Shown: positions 35,266 to 47,800 of the stretch, in pieces
Numbering within the stretch: the first letter of the stretch is position 1
How the letters are laid out: each line of letters opens with the position of its first letter
Origin: Corbicula japonica
Lineage: Eukaryota; Mollusca; Bivalvia; Venerida; Cyrenidae
Length of the DNA: 64,000 nucleotides
Direction of reading: 5' to 3'
Assembly (NCBI GenBank): GCA_038501625.1
Contig: JAZAYU010000182.1
Coordinates: 62,001-126,000, forward strand
Program-made: the position numbers and the translations under genes
Notes under the pieces: generated by a model
What the model was told of the DNA's origin: nothing
Databases searched by the model: none
The model's input: the letters and a program-made list of their open reading frames with translations, nothing else

Positions 35266-35831
35266 TTTATTATAGTATATGTTTATTTGTGTCATGGTAA
35301 AAATGGCAGGAAAATCTCATCTTAAGTGCATCTGAGACTAGTTGGGATAATTCCGCACAATGGTGCACACACACAAGTGCAGACTTGCTTAACTTATGGG
35401 GGTTGTTAATCTTAAACCAAGGCACTGAAAATAAAACAAAACACCAAGTTACTGTGTCATTGCACTTCCTGTTCATTATCTTTCAGAGCTAAGTATGATT
35501 CACAAACACACACAGACTGCAGTCTAGCCTGCTTCCTCTCCAAAAAATTACATTGGCATGTCAAGTATTGACTCAAGTGAGGTAATTCCAAACTAAACCC
35601 CAAGTGGACACTCATCCACTTACTGAGTAAAGTGTTGCTTAAATTTGAGAATTATTTCACATTACTGAAAAGCTAGCTTAGCAGTGAGACAGTTGGAAGT
35701 GACCATATACTGCTATCACTACACAGTGATCCATAGATAACATGATAACTAAACATGATTACTAAAATTGACCCCAAACTGGAATTTATAAAATTTACTT
35801 TTCAGAAAAAAGATTCAGTTTACCCGGCAAA
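35266..35831. promoter_or_regulatory. Region upstream of SUPT7L coding exon 1
   Basis: No coding signal. TTACTTTTCAG at 35793-35803 looks like a splice acceptor, which puts the ATG 28 bases into its exon and implies an upstream non-coding exon. Confidence 0.35.
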
Positions 35832-38800
35832 ATGTCGAGTCACTGGGGAGAAATTTCATCAGTTTCTGAGACTGATCCAGGCATTGCGGCCATAGAACGA
35901 GAACAGATGATGAAGTTACGGCTCATGGAAATTGAGGGACCAAGATTACATCAGCCATCTAGTAGACATTATCCACCAACCAATGAGTATGATCATCACA
36001 ATATATGAATCTAATCATAATCATAAAAATACTGACCATCAATAGAAAGATACAATTTTTACAGTAGCTTTTACATTGATGAAATTGAAACCATTCGAAT
36101 GGCAAAATAGCACTGGTACATTCTTGCAATAACTCACTATCATACCAAGTTTTTTCTGCTGCCAAAATTTAAAAGCTCATAATAAAATATCAACCAGACA
36201 AATTGGATTACAGCCATAGGGAAAACATATTAAAGGCTGTCTTACTTTCTTGTTGCGTCACAGAAAATTTAATTTGCTAAGAAATTTAATGTTTCCAATG
36301 AATTCTTTTAAGGCACACTCGATTCTTTAGTTGGTTAAATTTGGAAACCATTTCAGCAGATTGCATTCGTAAACTTTGCAGAAAACCAGAAATAGACTTA
36401 AGGGTGGCAACACCTGTAGTGTGTTCCTGAACTTGATCATAGCAATAATCAAATTCCATCATAATAAAAACTTCAAATTCTTATGAAGTTGTTCATATTT
36501 TATCAAGCAATTAAAACAGGGTAGTAATTACCAAAGTTGTAACTTTCTATTGATGGGGAGTATAAATTAATAATTATAGTGATTTAATATATGTTTTACT
36601 GGTAAATTAAAGTGTAAAAGCAACAAAAATGTATCAACACCTTGCTCCTTGAATACACCTTTGATCTAATGGGTGATCAGTGTAGATCCTGATCAGCTGA
36701 CAGCCTTGCACATCCACACGTCTGATATGAATCTATGATGTTCGCTTCCTAGTTAGAAATTTCCTAATGAATCAAAATGTCAACAGGGTAGATCCTGATC
36801 AGACAACATGATCAAGATTTGCACTTTTTGCCCGTGCACTTAAAGGTTATTGTATGGAGTAAAGAGTTGGTTATTCTATGTAGTAGAGTTAAAAAGGAAT
36901 TAAGAAATTTAAGTTTTTAATGAAGTTAGTTCATTCTTTAAAATATATATTTTTGCAGTTGCCCCACTCATCCATAAAATTTTCTCCAATTTTCTTACCA
37001 TTCAATAGGGATTAAACGATCGATTATAATCGAAAATCATTTTTGATAATCAATTACGAAGTTTAATAATCGATCATTGGTTTGCTGTTCTTTAAGCAGC
37101 TCACAATGGAGATCACTGTATCAGAACAAAAACAGTGTTAGATATATGACATAGATCAGTGCTATTTTGGTTTTAAATAAGCTTTGGAATATGTTCTCCC
37201 ACTAAGTATTTCAAGAAAAAGACTCCTGTACCTGCAGCCTACACCCTATGCTCATATCGGATACTGTTACCAAGTAAAATACCTGGAGCCAGTAGGCTAG
37301 AAGTGGGGTTCCCATAAGTGCTTATTCATACCAGAAAATACACCGATATTCTTTTATATGATAATACAGTAGTGATATACAGGGCCCTCATTTCACAATG
37401 GTATGGACAGAATTTTTACCCCATTTCCCTCCTCAATTAATACATGTATATTTTTTTTCCTATTTCTAAAACAGATTCCCCTCTTAAGAATTTCTTGTGT
37501 GTTTTGCATGGCTTAAGCAGAAGACTCTTAACAATATCATTTTGAAATTTGCTTTTTTTTGCAAAAAAGAATATGCAATACATATATAATAAAAAAGTTA
37601 TGAGTATTTTTGTTGGTAGAATAAATAAATAATTCTTATAAATGAAATTCTTCTTTATTAAAACATGAAGATTGCACATTGTTATTGTAAAAGTTTTATT
37701 ATTTGTGATGATCATATATGATTTTTGTCCGATTAAGAAACCCTACCATTCAAATATGTGGCTTTTTATGCCCCCGCCATGAAATGGCGATGGGCATTAA
37801 GAGTTGCTCCTGTCCGTCCGTCTGTCCGATATTCTCGTGAACGCAACTCCTCCTACACTACTGGTTGGAATTTAATGAAACTTGACCACAATGCTTGGCC
37901 TGATAAGTTGTTGTGCATAAAGGTGGGGTTTCGCTCTTACATGTTCCGTTCAGAAGTTATGGCCATTGATACTTCCATTTACATTAGTTTTAATAGGAGT
38001 ATATCTCGTGAACGCAACTCCTCCTACACTACTGGTGGGAATTTAATGAAACTTGACCACAATGCTTGGCCTGATATGTTGTTGTGCATAAAGGTGTGGT
38101 TTCGCTCTTACATGTTCAGTTCAGAAGTTATGGCCCTTTGATAATTCCATTTACATTAGTTTTAATAGGAATATATCTTGTGAACGCAACTCCTCCTACA
38201 CCTCTGCTGGGAATTTGATGAAACTTTACCACAATGCTTGGCCTGATATGTTGTTGTGCATAAAGGTGGCGTTTTGCTCTTACATGTTCCGTTCAGAAGT
38301 TATGGCCCTTTGATACTTCCATTTCAGGGATTCTAAAATCGTCGGCAGGCCGGTCATTGACCGATTTTTGGGAAAAATGTCCGATTGAAATTTCAAAATT
38401 GGTTTAAAAAATCGGTCCTGAATGTTGGCCTACAAACTGTTACAAAATTACCTACATGTACATTTTTACACAGCTTAATCAGCTATTAACCTGTCAATTA
38501 GCGAATTCACAAGTCTGCTACCATGACTACCACGACTACACGTTCCGTGAATAGCCTGCGGCATAGATGAAACGGGATGTGGTCGGTCTCATTTTAATAA
38601 CGGGCGGGTTATTTAATTTCCAAAAATGGACTGCGCTAGTCAAAGGCTGTATGACGTCAGAATTTAAGATAGCAATACAAATGGTTGTATTTATTAACGT
38701 AAACGATGAAACAATTTGCATTTTATTGACACACGTGTTAGTCCGATAGGCGCGTTACATTTCTAAAAGACCGACGACAGAAAATTGCTGTTTATCAAAT

Positions 38801-41800
38801 TTAAAGAAAACTTATATCATGCAAAGTTTACTTAAACTGTTAGCATTTCACAACATATTTGAAATGGCTCAAATGAATATATAATTAAATGTGAAAAAAA
38901 TCGAGTGACCGGCTTGCTTACTTACGCATATAACGATTCAAATAAATTTCAAATTGACAAAAATCTACGTAATGAACATTTATTTCCGACTCCGAGTAAT
39001 GTTGCATACGGTGACTTGTAAGTTCGTACATTCAAACATTACTAAATCCGGTTAAGAAAAGAATATTATTTCAAACAACTATAATATAAAGTTACATAGC
39101 ATGGTGTGATCGACTTATATTAACGTAAAGCGAATACTTGCCTCCCGAAATTCTGAGAGATAAAATATTTTTAATAACTTAATAATCCACTTTACAATCG
39201 CTATTAACACTGCTGAAGATGACTGTTTTGAACCATTACGTCACGTTTTAAATGCATGGAATGCTTGTTTATTACAACAAAGACGCCAATCGCGGTAAAC
39301 ATCAAACGTCGCATGCCGCCGCTCTTATAAATCGATCAAAGAATTTTTCGGTATACAGCTCGAAAACCATTAATATTTTGAGAGGTTGTAGGATATTACC
39401 GACGAGAAAATATGCCGGAAAAGAGTAATGGACTGGGGGTCGGGAACGTGAAATACGCCGAACGCGGGGACCGGAAGTCGCTGTTTGTTTGGACCGGAAG
39501 TCGGCGAAATGTCTATTTTGGCGCCAATGTCCGATTGGGATTTTGAAATTTTAGAATCCCTGTTCCATTTACATTAGTTTTAATAGGAATATATCTTGTT
39601 TCTTATATTTTGTGTTAAGCAAAATATGCATTTTGCCCATATCTTTAAAACTACTTGAGATACTGCCTTGAAACTTGAAATATATTTTCACCATCAAAAT
39701 CTACATCATAACCAACAAGACCCATAACCCTGCTTCCAATATTTTTCAAATTATGCCCCCTTTTCATTTACATTTTGTGTTAAGAAATGGAGGGATTTCA
39801 AAATAACTTGGCACAAATGTTCTGCATAACAAGGCTGTGTGTCGTGACAATACCCATGCCTGTAGGTCCAAGGTCAAGGTCACTGTTACTAAAAATAGAA
39901 TTTTCTTGCAAAATCTTGTCCGCTCTGTATCTTTGTTATTTCTTATTGAATTTTTAAATAACTTGGTATAATTGTTCACCATATCAAGACGGTATGTCAC
40001 ATTCATGCCCAAGCCTTTAGGTCAAAGGTCAAGGTCACTGATACTAAAAATAGAATTCTCTTGTCCGGGCTGTTACTTTGTTATGAATGGAGGGATTTCA
40101 AAATAACTTTGCGTAAATGTTCACTATGACAAGGCAGTGTGTCCACACAATACCCAAGCCTAAAGGTCCAAGGTCAAGGTTACTGTTACTAAAAATAGAA
40201 TTTTCTTGTCAGGCTGTAACTTCATTATAAATGGAGGGATTTCAAAATAACTTGACACAAATGTTCACCATGACAGGGCGGTGTATCGCGTACCATGCCC
40301 ATGCCTGTAGGTCAAGGTCACTGTTACTAAAAATAGAATTCTCTTGTCCGGGCTGTAACTTTGTTAGGAATAGATTGATTTCAAAATAACTTGACACAAA
40401 TCATGACAAGATGGTGTGTCCCGTACCATGCCCATGCCTGTAGGTCCAAGGTCAAGGTCACTGTTACTTAAATAGAATTTTCTTGTCAGGGTTGTAACTA
40501 CGTTAGGAATAGAGAAATTTCAAAATAACTTGGCAGAAATGTTCACCATGACAAGATGGTGAGTCGTGTACCATGTCCATGCCTGTAGGTCCAAGGTCAA
40601 GGTCACTGTTACTAAAAATAGAATTTTCTTGTCCGGGCTATAACTTTGTTTTGAATGGAGGGTTTTCAAAATAACTTGGCACAAATGTTCACCAAGACAA
40701 GGCGGTGTGTTGCGTACATTACCCATGCCTGTAAGTCCAAGGTCAAGGTCACAGTTACTAAAACTTGAATTTACTTGTTCGGGCTATAACTTCTTTATGA
40801 ATGAAGGGATTTCAAAATAACTTGGCACAAATGTTCACCATGACAGTGCATTACATTACCACCAACTTCTTCACAGACATTTCCGTAATGAGAAGACAAC
40901 AGTGCCACAAATACAAATAATTTACTTGATCATAAAGTTTATGCATATTCTTATAATTACTTGAACATCACTGTCTTTGAAATGCTATTATTCCCATCAT
41001 TGCACTTTAGTATCTGAAAACGATGCATAGCGGGGGCATCCTTGTCCTATGGACACATTTCTAGTTTTAAGTATACATATAGGTGAAAAAAAAAGTCCTA
41101 ATCTACCTACCCACCCCTAAATTTCTGGGTAGGGCTAATGTATACATACAAACAAAGGCTTTATTTTCAAAATCAGAATGGTGAAAACCATCATGGAACT
41201 AATTTACATATACTTAAAAATATTTGCTTTTTAAAAAATGCCTTTATCTTTCCAACAGTGCAGATATTATCATAGTTGGTATTATAATTAACCCTTTCCT
41301 CCATAAATACGCATTTTTACACATGTGCGACCAGTGTAGATACAGATCAGCTGGCACATCCATGCTGTCTGATCTGGATCTGCACTGGTCGCATTTTAGT
41401 CAGGAATAACCTAATGAATCAAAAAGTGAACAGTTTAGATCCTGATCAAGGATGTGGCAGCTGATCTGGATCTAAACTTTTTGCCCACGCAATAATGGTG
41501 TATCTATGGAGGAAAGGGTTAAGATAACATGTTTGTTTTATTTGATAGACCACTGCCAGCAGAGAAGTTTCAGATAGATCCACTGGTCCTTCACACGATA
41601 CAGCTGTTACAACATGCTCAGAGGTTACGTACCTTGATTTACAACCTTCAGCAACATCAACAACAACTACAGCAAGATGTAAGCTTCCACGTAACGCAGA
41701 TGCTGCAAGTTCTGAATCAGACCAGCATCTTCTTCCATGTTTTCCCTTTTTAGATTTTAGCCTTATTAATTAAATTAAATTAATTAAATGGAAAATTGAA

Positions 41801-44800
41801 TAAAATAACCCAAATTGTTCTACAACTAAATCACTGCAGAAAAAGACTTCCTGAATATGCTAATATGATTTTAACTTATACGGATTATCCCATGTGCAAC
41901 AAGTATTGATCCAGATCCAGATTAGCCTGCACATGCATGGAGTCTAATTAATCGGGTTCTACAATGTTGCTTTTGAATTCATGAGGTTATTACTGAGCAA
42001 GAGGAAAACAGTGTAGATCCAGATCAGACGGGATATAACTCATATCCATGGATTTACGTGTTAACTGTATAAGTACAATACAAATGTATATCTTGCATGG
42101 AGGTGAGGTAAAGATGAAAAAATCTGTCACCAAGGCTGTAGCCGAGTTCCCGCTAAAACAGTTCACCAATGGTGACAGATGGTTCTATCTTTACTTTGCT
42201 AGATACTTTTTATTGCATACCTTTAAGTGTTCATAATACTTGTATTTATTTATACAATTCTAAATTTTGTTTCCTTACACTGAAATAAGTGACGCAATCC
42301 TTATTTTCTAAATGATGTCACTAACTTGATAACATTACAACAGGTGAAGACATTATGTCACTTATTTAGCGTGCGAACAGTTTCTTTTCCCTTTGGGAAA
42401 AATGAAGATTTTCCTGCCCTGGTAAATCATGCTTAAAATACTTATCCGGTATGATGGGTGTTGTTTTGCAGAAGATCATAGATTTCGACACGAGCTACCC
42501 TGATGCTCCCCCTATCCCAGAATACAGCGGTGCATTACCCAAGAAGCAGAAGATGCAGCATCCTGTTCCTTTCATGAGTAAAGACATGGAAAGGTGAGTG
42601 GTTATTTGTGTAACCCTTTTAAATAAACGGCAATATATAGGAACTGCCATCTGATCAGGATCTACACTAATAACTTCTTGGTCAAAAATAACCTTGTGAA
42701 TCAAAAAGATAAAAGTGTAGATTCTGATTAGACTACACAGATGTGCCGGCTGATGTGTATCTACACTGTTTATCTATATATAACAGCCATATCCCATGGG
42801 GTAAACGGTTAATGCATTTTAGTCTGAGGTAAAATAATAGTAACTTGTCATAGTGGCAACATCTTCACGCCTGTTTCTTTGGAAAACACTACATGTTTGC
42901 ATTTTTAAGTTCACAAACTATGTTATTCTTTAACACTTTCCTCCATATATGCATTTTAACGCATGTGCGACCAGTGTAGATCCCGATCCGCTAGCACATC
43001 AATGCTGTCTGATCAGGATCTGCTTTGGACGCATTTTGGTCAGAAATAACCTAACGAATCAAAAAGTGAACAGTTAAGATCATGATCAGACAGCACGCAA
43101 TAAATGTGTATCTATGGAGGAAAGGGTTATGAGATATTTTATTTTTGAATTTTCAGTGATTTTGTATTGGGTAAAGGAAAACCTCTACCACAGATAGATG
43201 ATGTTGGCTGCCGGCAGCTACTGAAGAAATCTGTGGCTGCCATTTTAGCGCATGCTGGGTTTGACAGTAAGTGTATCATTTTTATTTAGAGCTCCAATAA
43301 ATTGCTGTTCGTACAATACATTGGGCTCAATATATTGAAACTGTGATTTTTTAGATGTCCGATACACAACTTGCAAAGGAACTTGTCACACTTATCTTTC
43401 ATCTATACACTGCAGTGCTGATGTACGTAATGTTAAATTGGATAAGTATTACTAAGTAATTAATAACTAAGATTTTACTAATATTGTTCCTGTTATTATG
43501 CTCCCCGAAGAAATTGTCCAACCGTCCGTCTGTACATTCCACATTCATGTCCGGCCCATAACTTTTTTATTTGAAGTTGGATTCTAAAATTATTTCACAG
43601 AAATGATCACCACATAGAGACAACAAGTGGCGTGCAACATTTTTGTTGCTACCTTGAAGGTCAAGGTCACAGCATGACTTTGTTGCAACATCGTGTCCAG
43701 CCCATAACTTTATTAATTGAAGTTAGATTTTAAAATTATTTTTACAGAAATGATCACCATAATGAGACAACATGTCGTGCGCAACATTTGGGTTTCTACC
43801 TTGAAGGTCAACGTCACAGCATGACCTTGAAGCAACATTGTCTCGCTCAAAACTTTGTTATTTGAAGTCTGATTTTTAAATTATTTCATAGAAATGATCA
43901 AAATAATGAGACCATGTGTCGCGCGCAGGTTTTATTATGTCTGATTTTATAGCACTACACCATTTTCAAAATCAATAGTTATACAACTAACCATTTTTGT
44001 GAGTACCCATTCCGGGAGCCTCATCCGTCTTGGACGGTCTCTTATAATGATTATTTATTGTCAACCACATGATGCTGTAAAATAATTCTCCCTCTGGTCT
44101 ATACTTCTTTATCGCTTGTTTGATCTGTTGAACATACATTTAGTTCCTGAGAGATTCCTTGTGAGTTCTATCTCATTTTAAGGAAACCTTACAATTGGAG
44201 CATTGAACAATTAAAGACTTGTGTGCAGTTTAGTCAGTCTCCCTCAACCCCTTGATTTTATGACAAAAATAGTTAAAATATAAAGTCTCTCATTGTTTGT
44301 GTAAGTTTTCTACATTTTAATAAAAAGTACTTTGCAGGTCTGTAGATTTAAATTACAACACTCGTATTTACATGTGACAACTTTCAACTTTAAGTGGCTC
44401 TCTCACCAGATTGTGCACCTCTTCCCTCCATATGTATGGGGTTTTTCTCACATGCGCCCATCGTAGATCTAGATCAGCCAGCACATCCATGCCATCTGCT
44501 CTGAATCAACACCGGTCACTTCTTGGTCAGAATTTACCAGATAAATCTAAAAGCAATCAGAGAATATCGTGAAGAGATGCCATGGATGCGTTGGCTGATC
44601 TGGATCTACACTGTTGGCCAATTGGATAACAGCCATATCTAACAGAGTACCGTCATTGTTCGAATATAAGCCGCACTCATGTATAAGCCGCACAGCCCCC
44701 TAAACCTGATGGAACAGAAGAAAATGGCTTAATGAAGTGTATAAGCAGCCAAACCTGTGTATTAGACGCACCCCCAACTTTTTACCGCCAAATTCTGGGG

Positions 44801-47800
44801 AAAAAAGTGCGGCTTATATTCAAACAATGACAGTAAATGGTAATCACATACTTGCAGCATGTGCAGAATCTATTTTGGAAACAATGACGGACATCACGGC
44901 AGAGTACTTTCAGCAGTTTACTCGACATCTGAGGGCAGCTGCAGATAATCTTGCACAACATGAACCATCAGGATTCCCTGTGAGTCTTGATGTTATAGAA
45001 ACCAGGAGCTGACACATTTAGTTTTCTTTTTGATTAATATTATGAAAAATTATGACCCTTTTTTCATCTTTGAGTTAAAGTCTATGTATCTAGCATATTA
45101 CTAATATACAATTATTATATAAGATTTTGATTACTTGTTAAACATCTAATGCCCTTTTTACTTTAGATGTTTATTAAAAAGTCTTTACTCCCTTGCTAGT
45201 TGAAGGGTTATATGATCCGAATTGTTTGATATTTTCTCGGACGGCTTCTGTTGGGACTTTTTAAATAGTCAAGCATGCTATCATTTCCGACTGGCTCTAG
45301 TTACTGCCTGAAAGCTTCTATCAAGATGGTCACAAAGGGTGTTCATGAGTGAACACTACAAACTGACATTTTCACAATCGATTTTATATCATAAGTGAAT
45401 ACAGAAACTAATAATTTCATAAATAGCCACTTGTGAAATTATCAGTTTTTGGTGTCCACTCCTGAAATAGATATTTCACAGAAACAAACATATAACATCT
45501 ATATCTCTAGGATATTGTAGAACAAGTGTTTCAAGAGATGAAAGTTGGTAGTGTGACATGTCTGCATGAGTTCTATCATAAAAGAGTCATCAACTACCGT
45601 GAGAACGTGTTACAGCAGTGTAAACAACTTGACGCTGAATACGAGAAGCTCAAAGAACCCATGTTACAGCAGAAGCCACCAGATACACTCTCCGTTATCA
45701 GGTATGATCTTGTCATAAGCCGCCAGATACACTCTCCGTTATCAGGTGTGATCTTGTCATAAGCTGCCAGATACACTCTCCGTTATCAGGTATGATCTTG
45801 TCATAAGCCGCCAGATACACTCTCCGTTATCAGGTATGATCTTGTCATAAGCTGCCAGATACACTCTCCGTTATCAGGTATGATCTTGTCATAAGCCGCC
45901 AGATACACTCTCCGTTATCAGGTATGATCTTGTCTTAAGCCGCCAGATACACTCTCCGTTATCAGGTATGATCTTGTCATAAGCCGCCAGATACACTCTC
46001 CGTTATCAGGTATGATCTTATTGGAGTAAATGAAAACAAAATGGAATTTAAACTAAAACAACATTCAGCATTTAACTCTTTACTTGCGGGTACTCCTTTT
46101 CACTAGGATAACCCGTGTAGATCCTTATCAGTGAGCACAGTCATGCTGGATGATCTGGATCTACACTGTTCGCCCATGTGATAAAAATACATCAAAGGAG
46201 TAAAGGGTTAGCAAGCCAGAATGTGTTTCCCATTTTCCATGGAAATGTCTGTACAAAAAGTATGTTTTATGTATATATTTTAAACTTCCATGCTGATCAG
46301 AAAAATAAAAAAAAACAGCATAAAGCAAACCATTGTTCTTTTGATGTTTTTGTTAAAAATGGTTTATGACTCCTTTCTTTAGTGGTTAATGATACAGACT
46401 ATAGAAGAGATTTTAAAATCATTAAATAAATATTGCATCTTGAAATGTTAACACATCATATTTATACTGTCATATTTTTGCCAAATTTATGGCAAACAAA
46501 CTACGTTTTGTCAGTTTTTATTTTTAAACATCAGGCTGATAATAGCTCCATCATAGTGATAATAGCATTGCTTGCAGAGCTGAATGCAAGATTTCCAGAA
46601 AGGGGGTTGTTAGGGGCATTTACTAACTTCCTGGCCAAAAACCCCTGGCTTGAATCGTGACTCAAGCATACATGTATTTTGAAAGAGTTTCTCTGGATAC
46701 TTGCAGAATCCATTGTACAGGTTTTGACTGGACATTGTCAGGGTAATCAGGGGTCCCACTACCTGCTGAATCGCAAGTCATTTTCACTATTATTAAGGGG
46801 ATTCTGCCAATTATTAGCCAAAATACCCCTTATTTAAGGAAAAAATGACCCTTCAGCTAAAATCCAAGGGGTCAAAATGAGGCTTTTTGCAAATTTCCAG
46901 AGTCAAAGGGTCATTTCTTGGGTCAAATGGAACCCCTGGTAATATTCACACAATAATTTAGTAAATATATCTCCATTACTAAGTTTACTCAAAAAGAAGC
47001 AGGAACAAAATATGAATGATCTAGTTTTGTCTGTGTTTTATAAGGATAAAAGAAGAGCCATCTGAGATACATTTTCCGGAGTTGGATGAAATAGATGAAG
47101 TTAGTAATGCCGAACAGTTACTTAATCTAAATGGTAAGTGACCATAGGATATCTGTGTACTTGCTTCGAGTCAGCAAAGATGTTTTGGACCACTAAAGGT
47201 CCTGACAACTGTGCCGTCATCTGAGAAAATGAATAAAATATTCCAGTGGAAACCTTTTTCCAAGTTCGCATACATTTCTGATTAATATTGTGCTTACATA
47301 GGTGTTAGGTGAGATATGGTAAATATTGTTTGTTTAAGCTGAAAATATGCATTATTTTGTGAATGTGATTTTTAAAATATGGTGATAAATAGAGATAGCT
47401 ATCAGTCATAAAAACTTAACATCGGCTATCACTTTGCCATTTCTTTATATTTTTTCAATGAACATGAATAATGCTTATGACAACAAGGTTAGATGAAGAC
47501 ATCATATTTAGGTCAAGGTCACATTTGACAAAGTTCTCCTTTTTGTACTTGGATTTTGTCACAAAAGCTGAATGTTGTTTCTGGCAAAGACACCAGGGTG
47601 ACACAACTTAACACCCATCTAGTTAATAAGAACCAGATTTGTTTGGTATCCCCCCTAAATATAATTAAGGTTAACTTGGATCACAACTTAATCTGGAACT
47701 GCCTAAGTTACTGAATTTAACCTGTACTAGCCTAGTAGGATTTATGGGCTAATCAGCTGATTATTTATTCATTACATCTTGGTCCTGCATAAAATTTTAT

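Larger units (their letters stand above)
37764..41066 (+). mobile_element. Helitron-like element loaded with satellite, interrupted by a hAT element
   Basis: The left side is TTTATGCCCCCGCCATGAAA with a small GC hairpin and CCGTCCGTCTGTCCG. Three units of about 188 bp (GTGAACGCAACTCCTCC...) follow. After the nested element (38325-39562) come about seven degenerate units around CCAAGGTCAAGGTCAC. The right side ends GTCCTATGGACACATTTCTAG then T, a hairpin plus CTAG. A deletion form with the same two ends is at 48479-48653. Open frames in the 188-bp units repeat with the array and are not genes. The class is inferred from the 3' end only. Confidence 0.55.

Noticed and set aside
37758..38141. 127-codon + strand frame
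   Set aside because: It is the 188-bp satellite unit read through; the peptide repeats with the array.
45679..46019. Regular 44-bp repeats as a CRISPR-like array
   Set aside because: Units are directly adjacent with no variable spacers, in an animal gene; it is a minisatellite.
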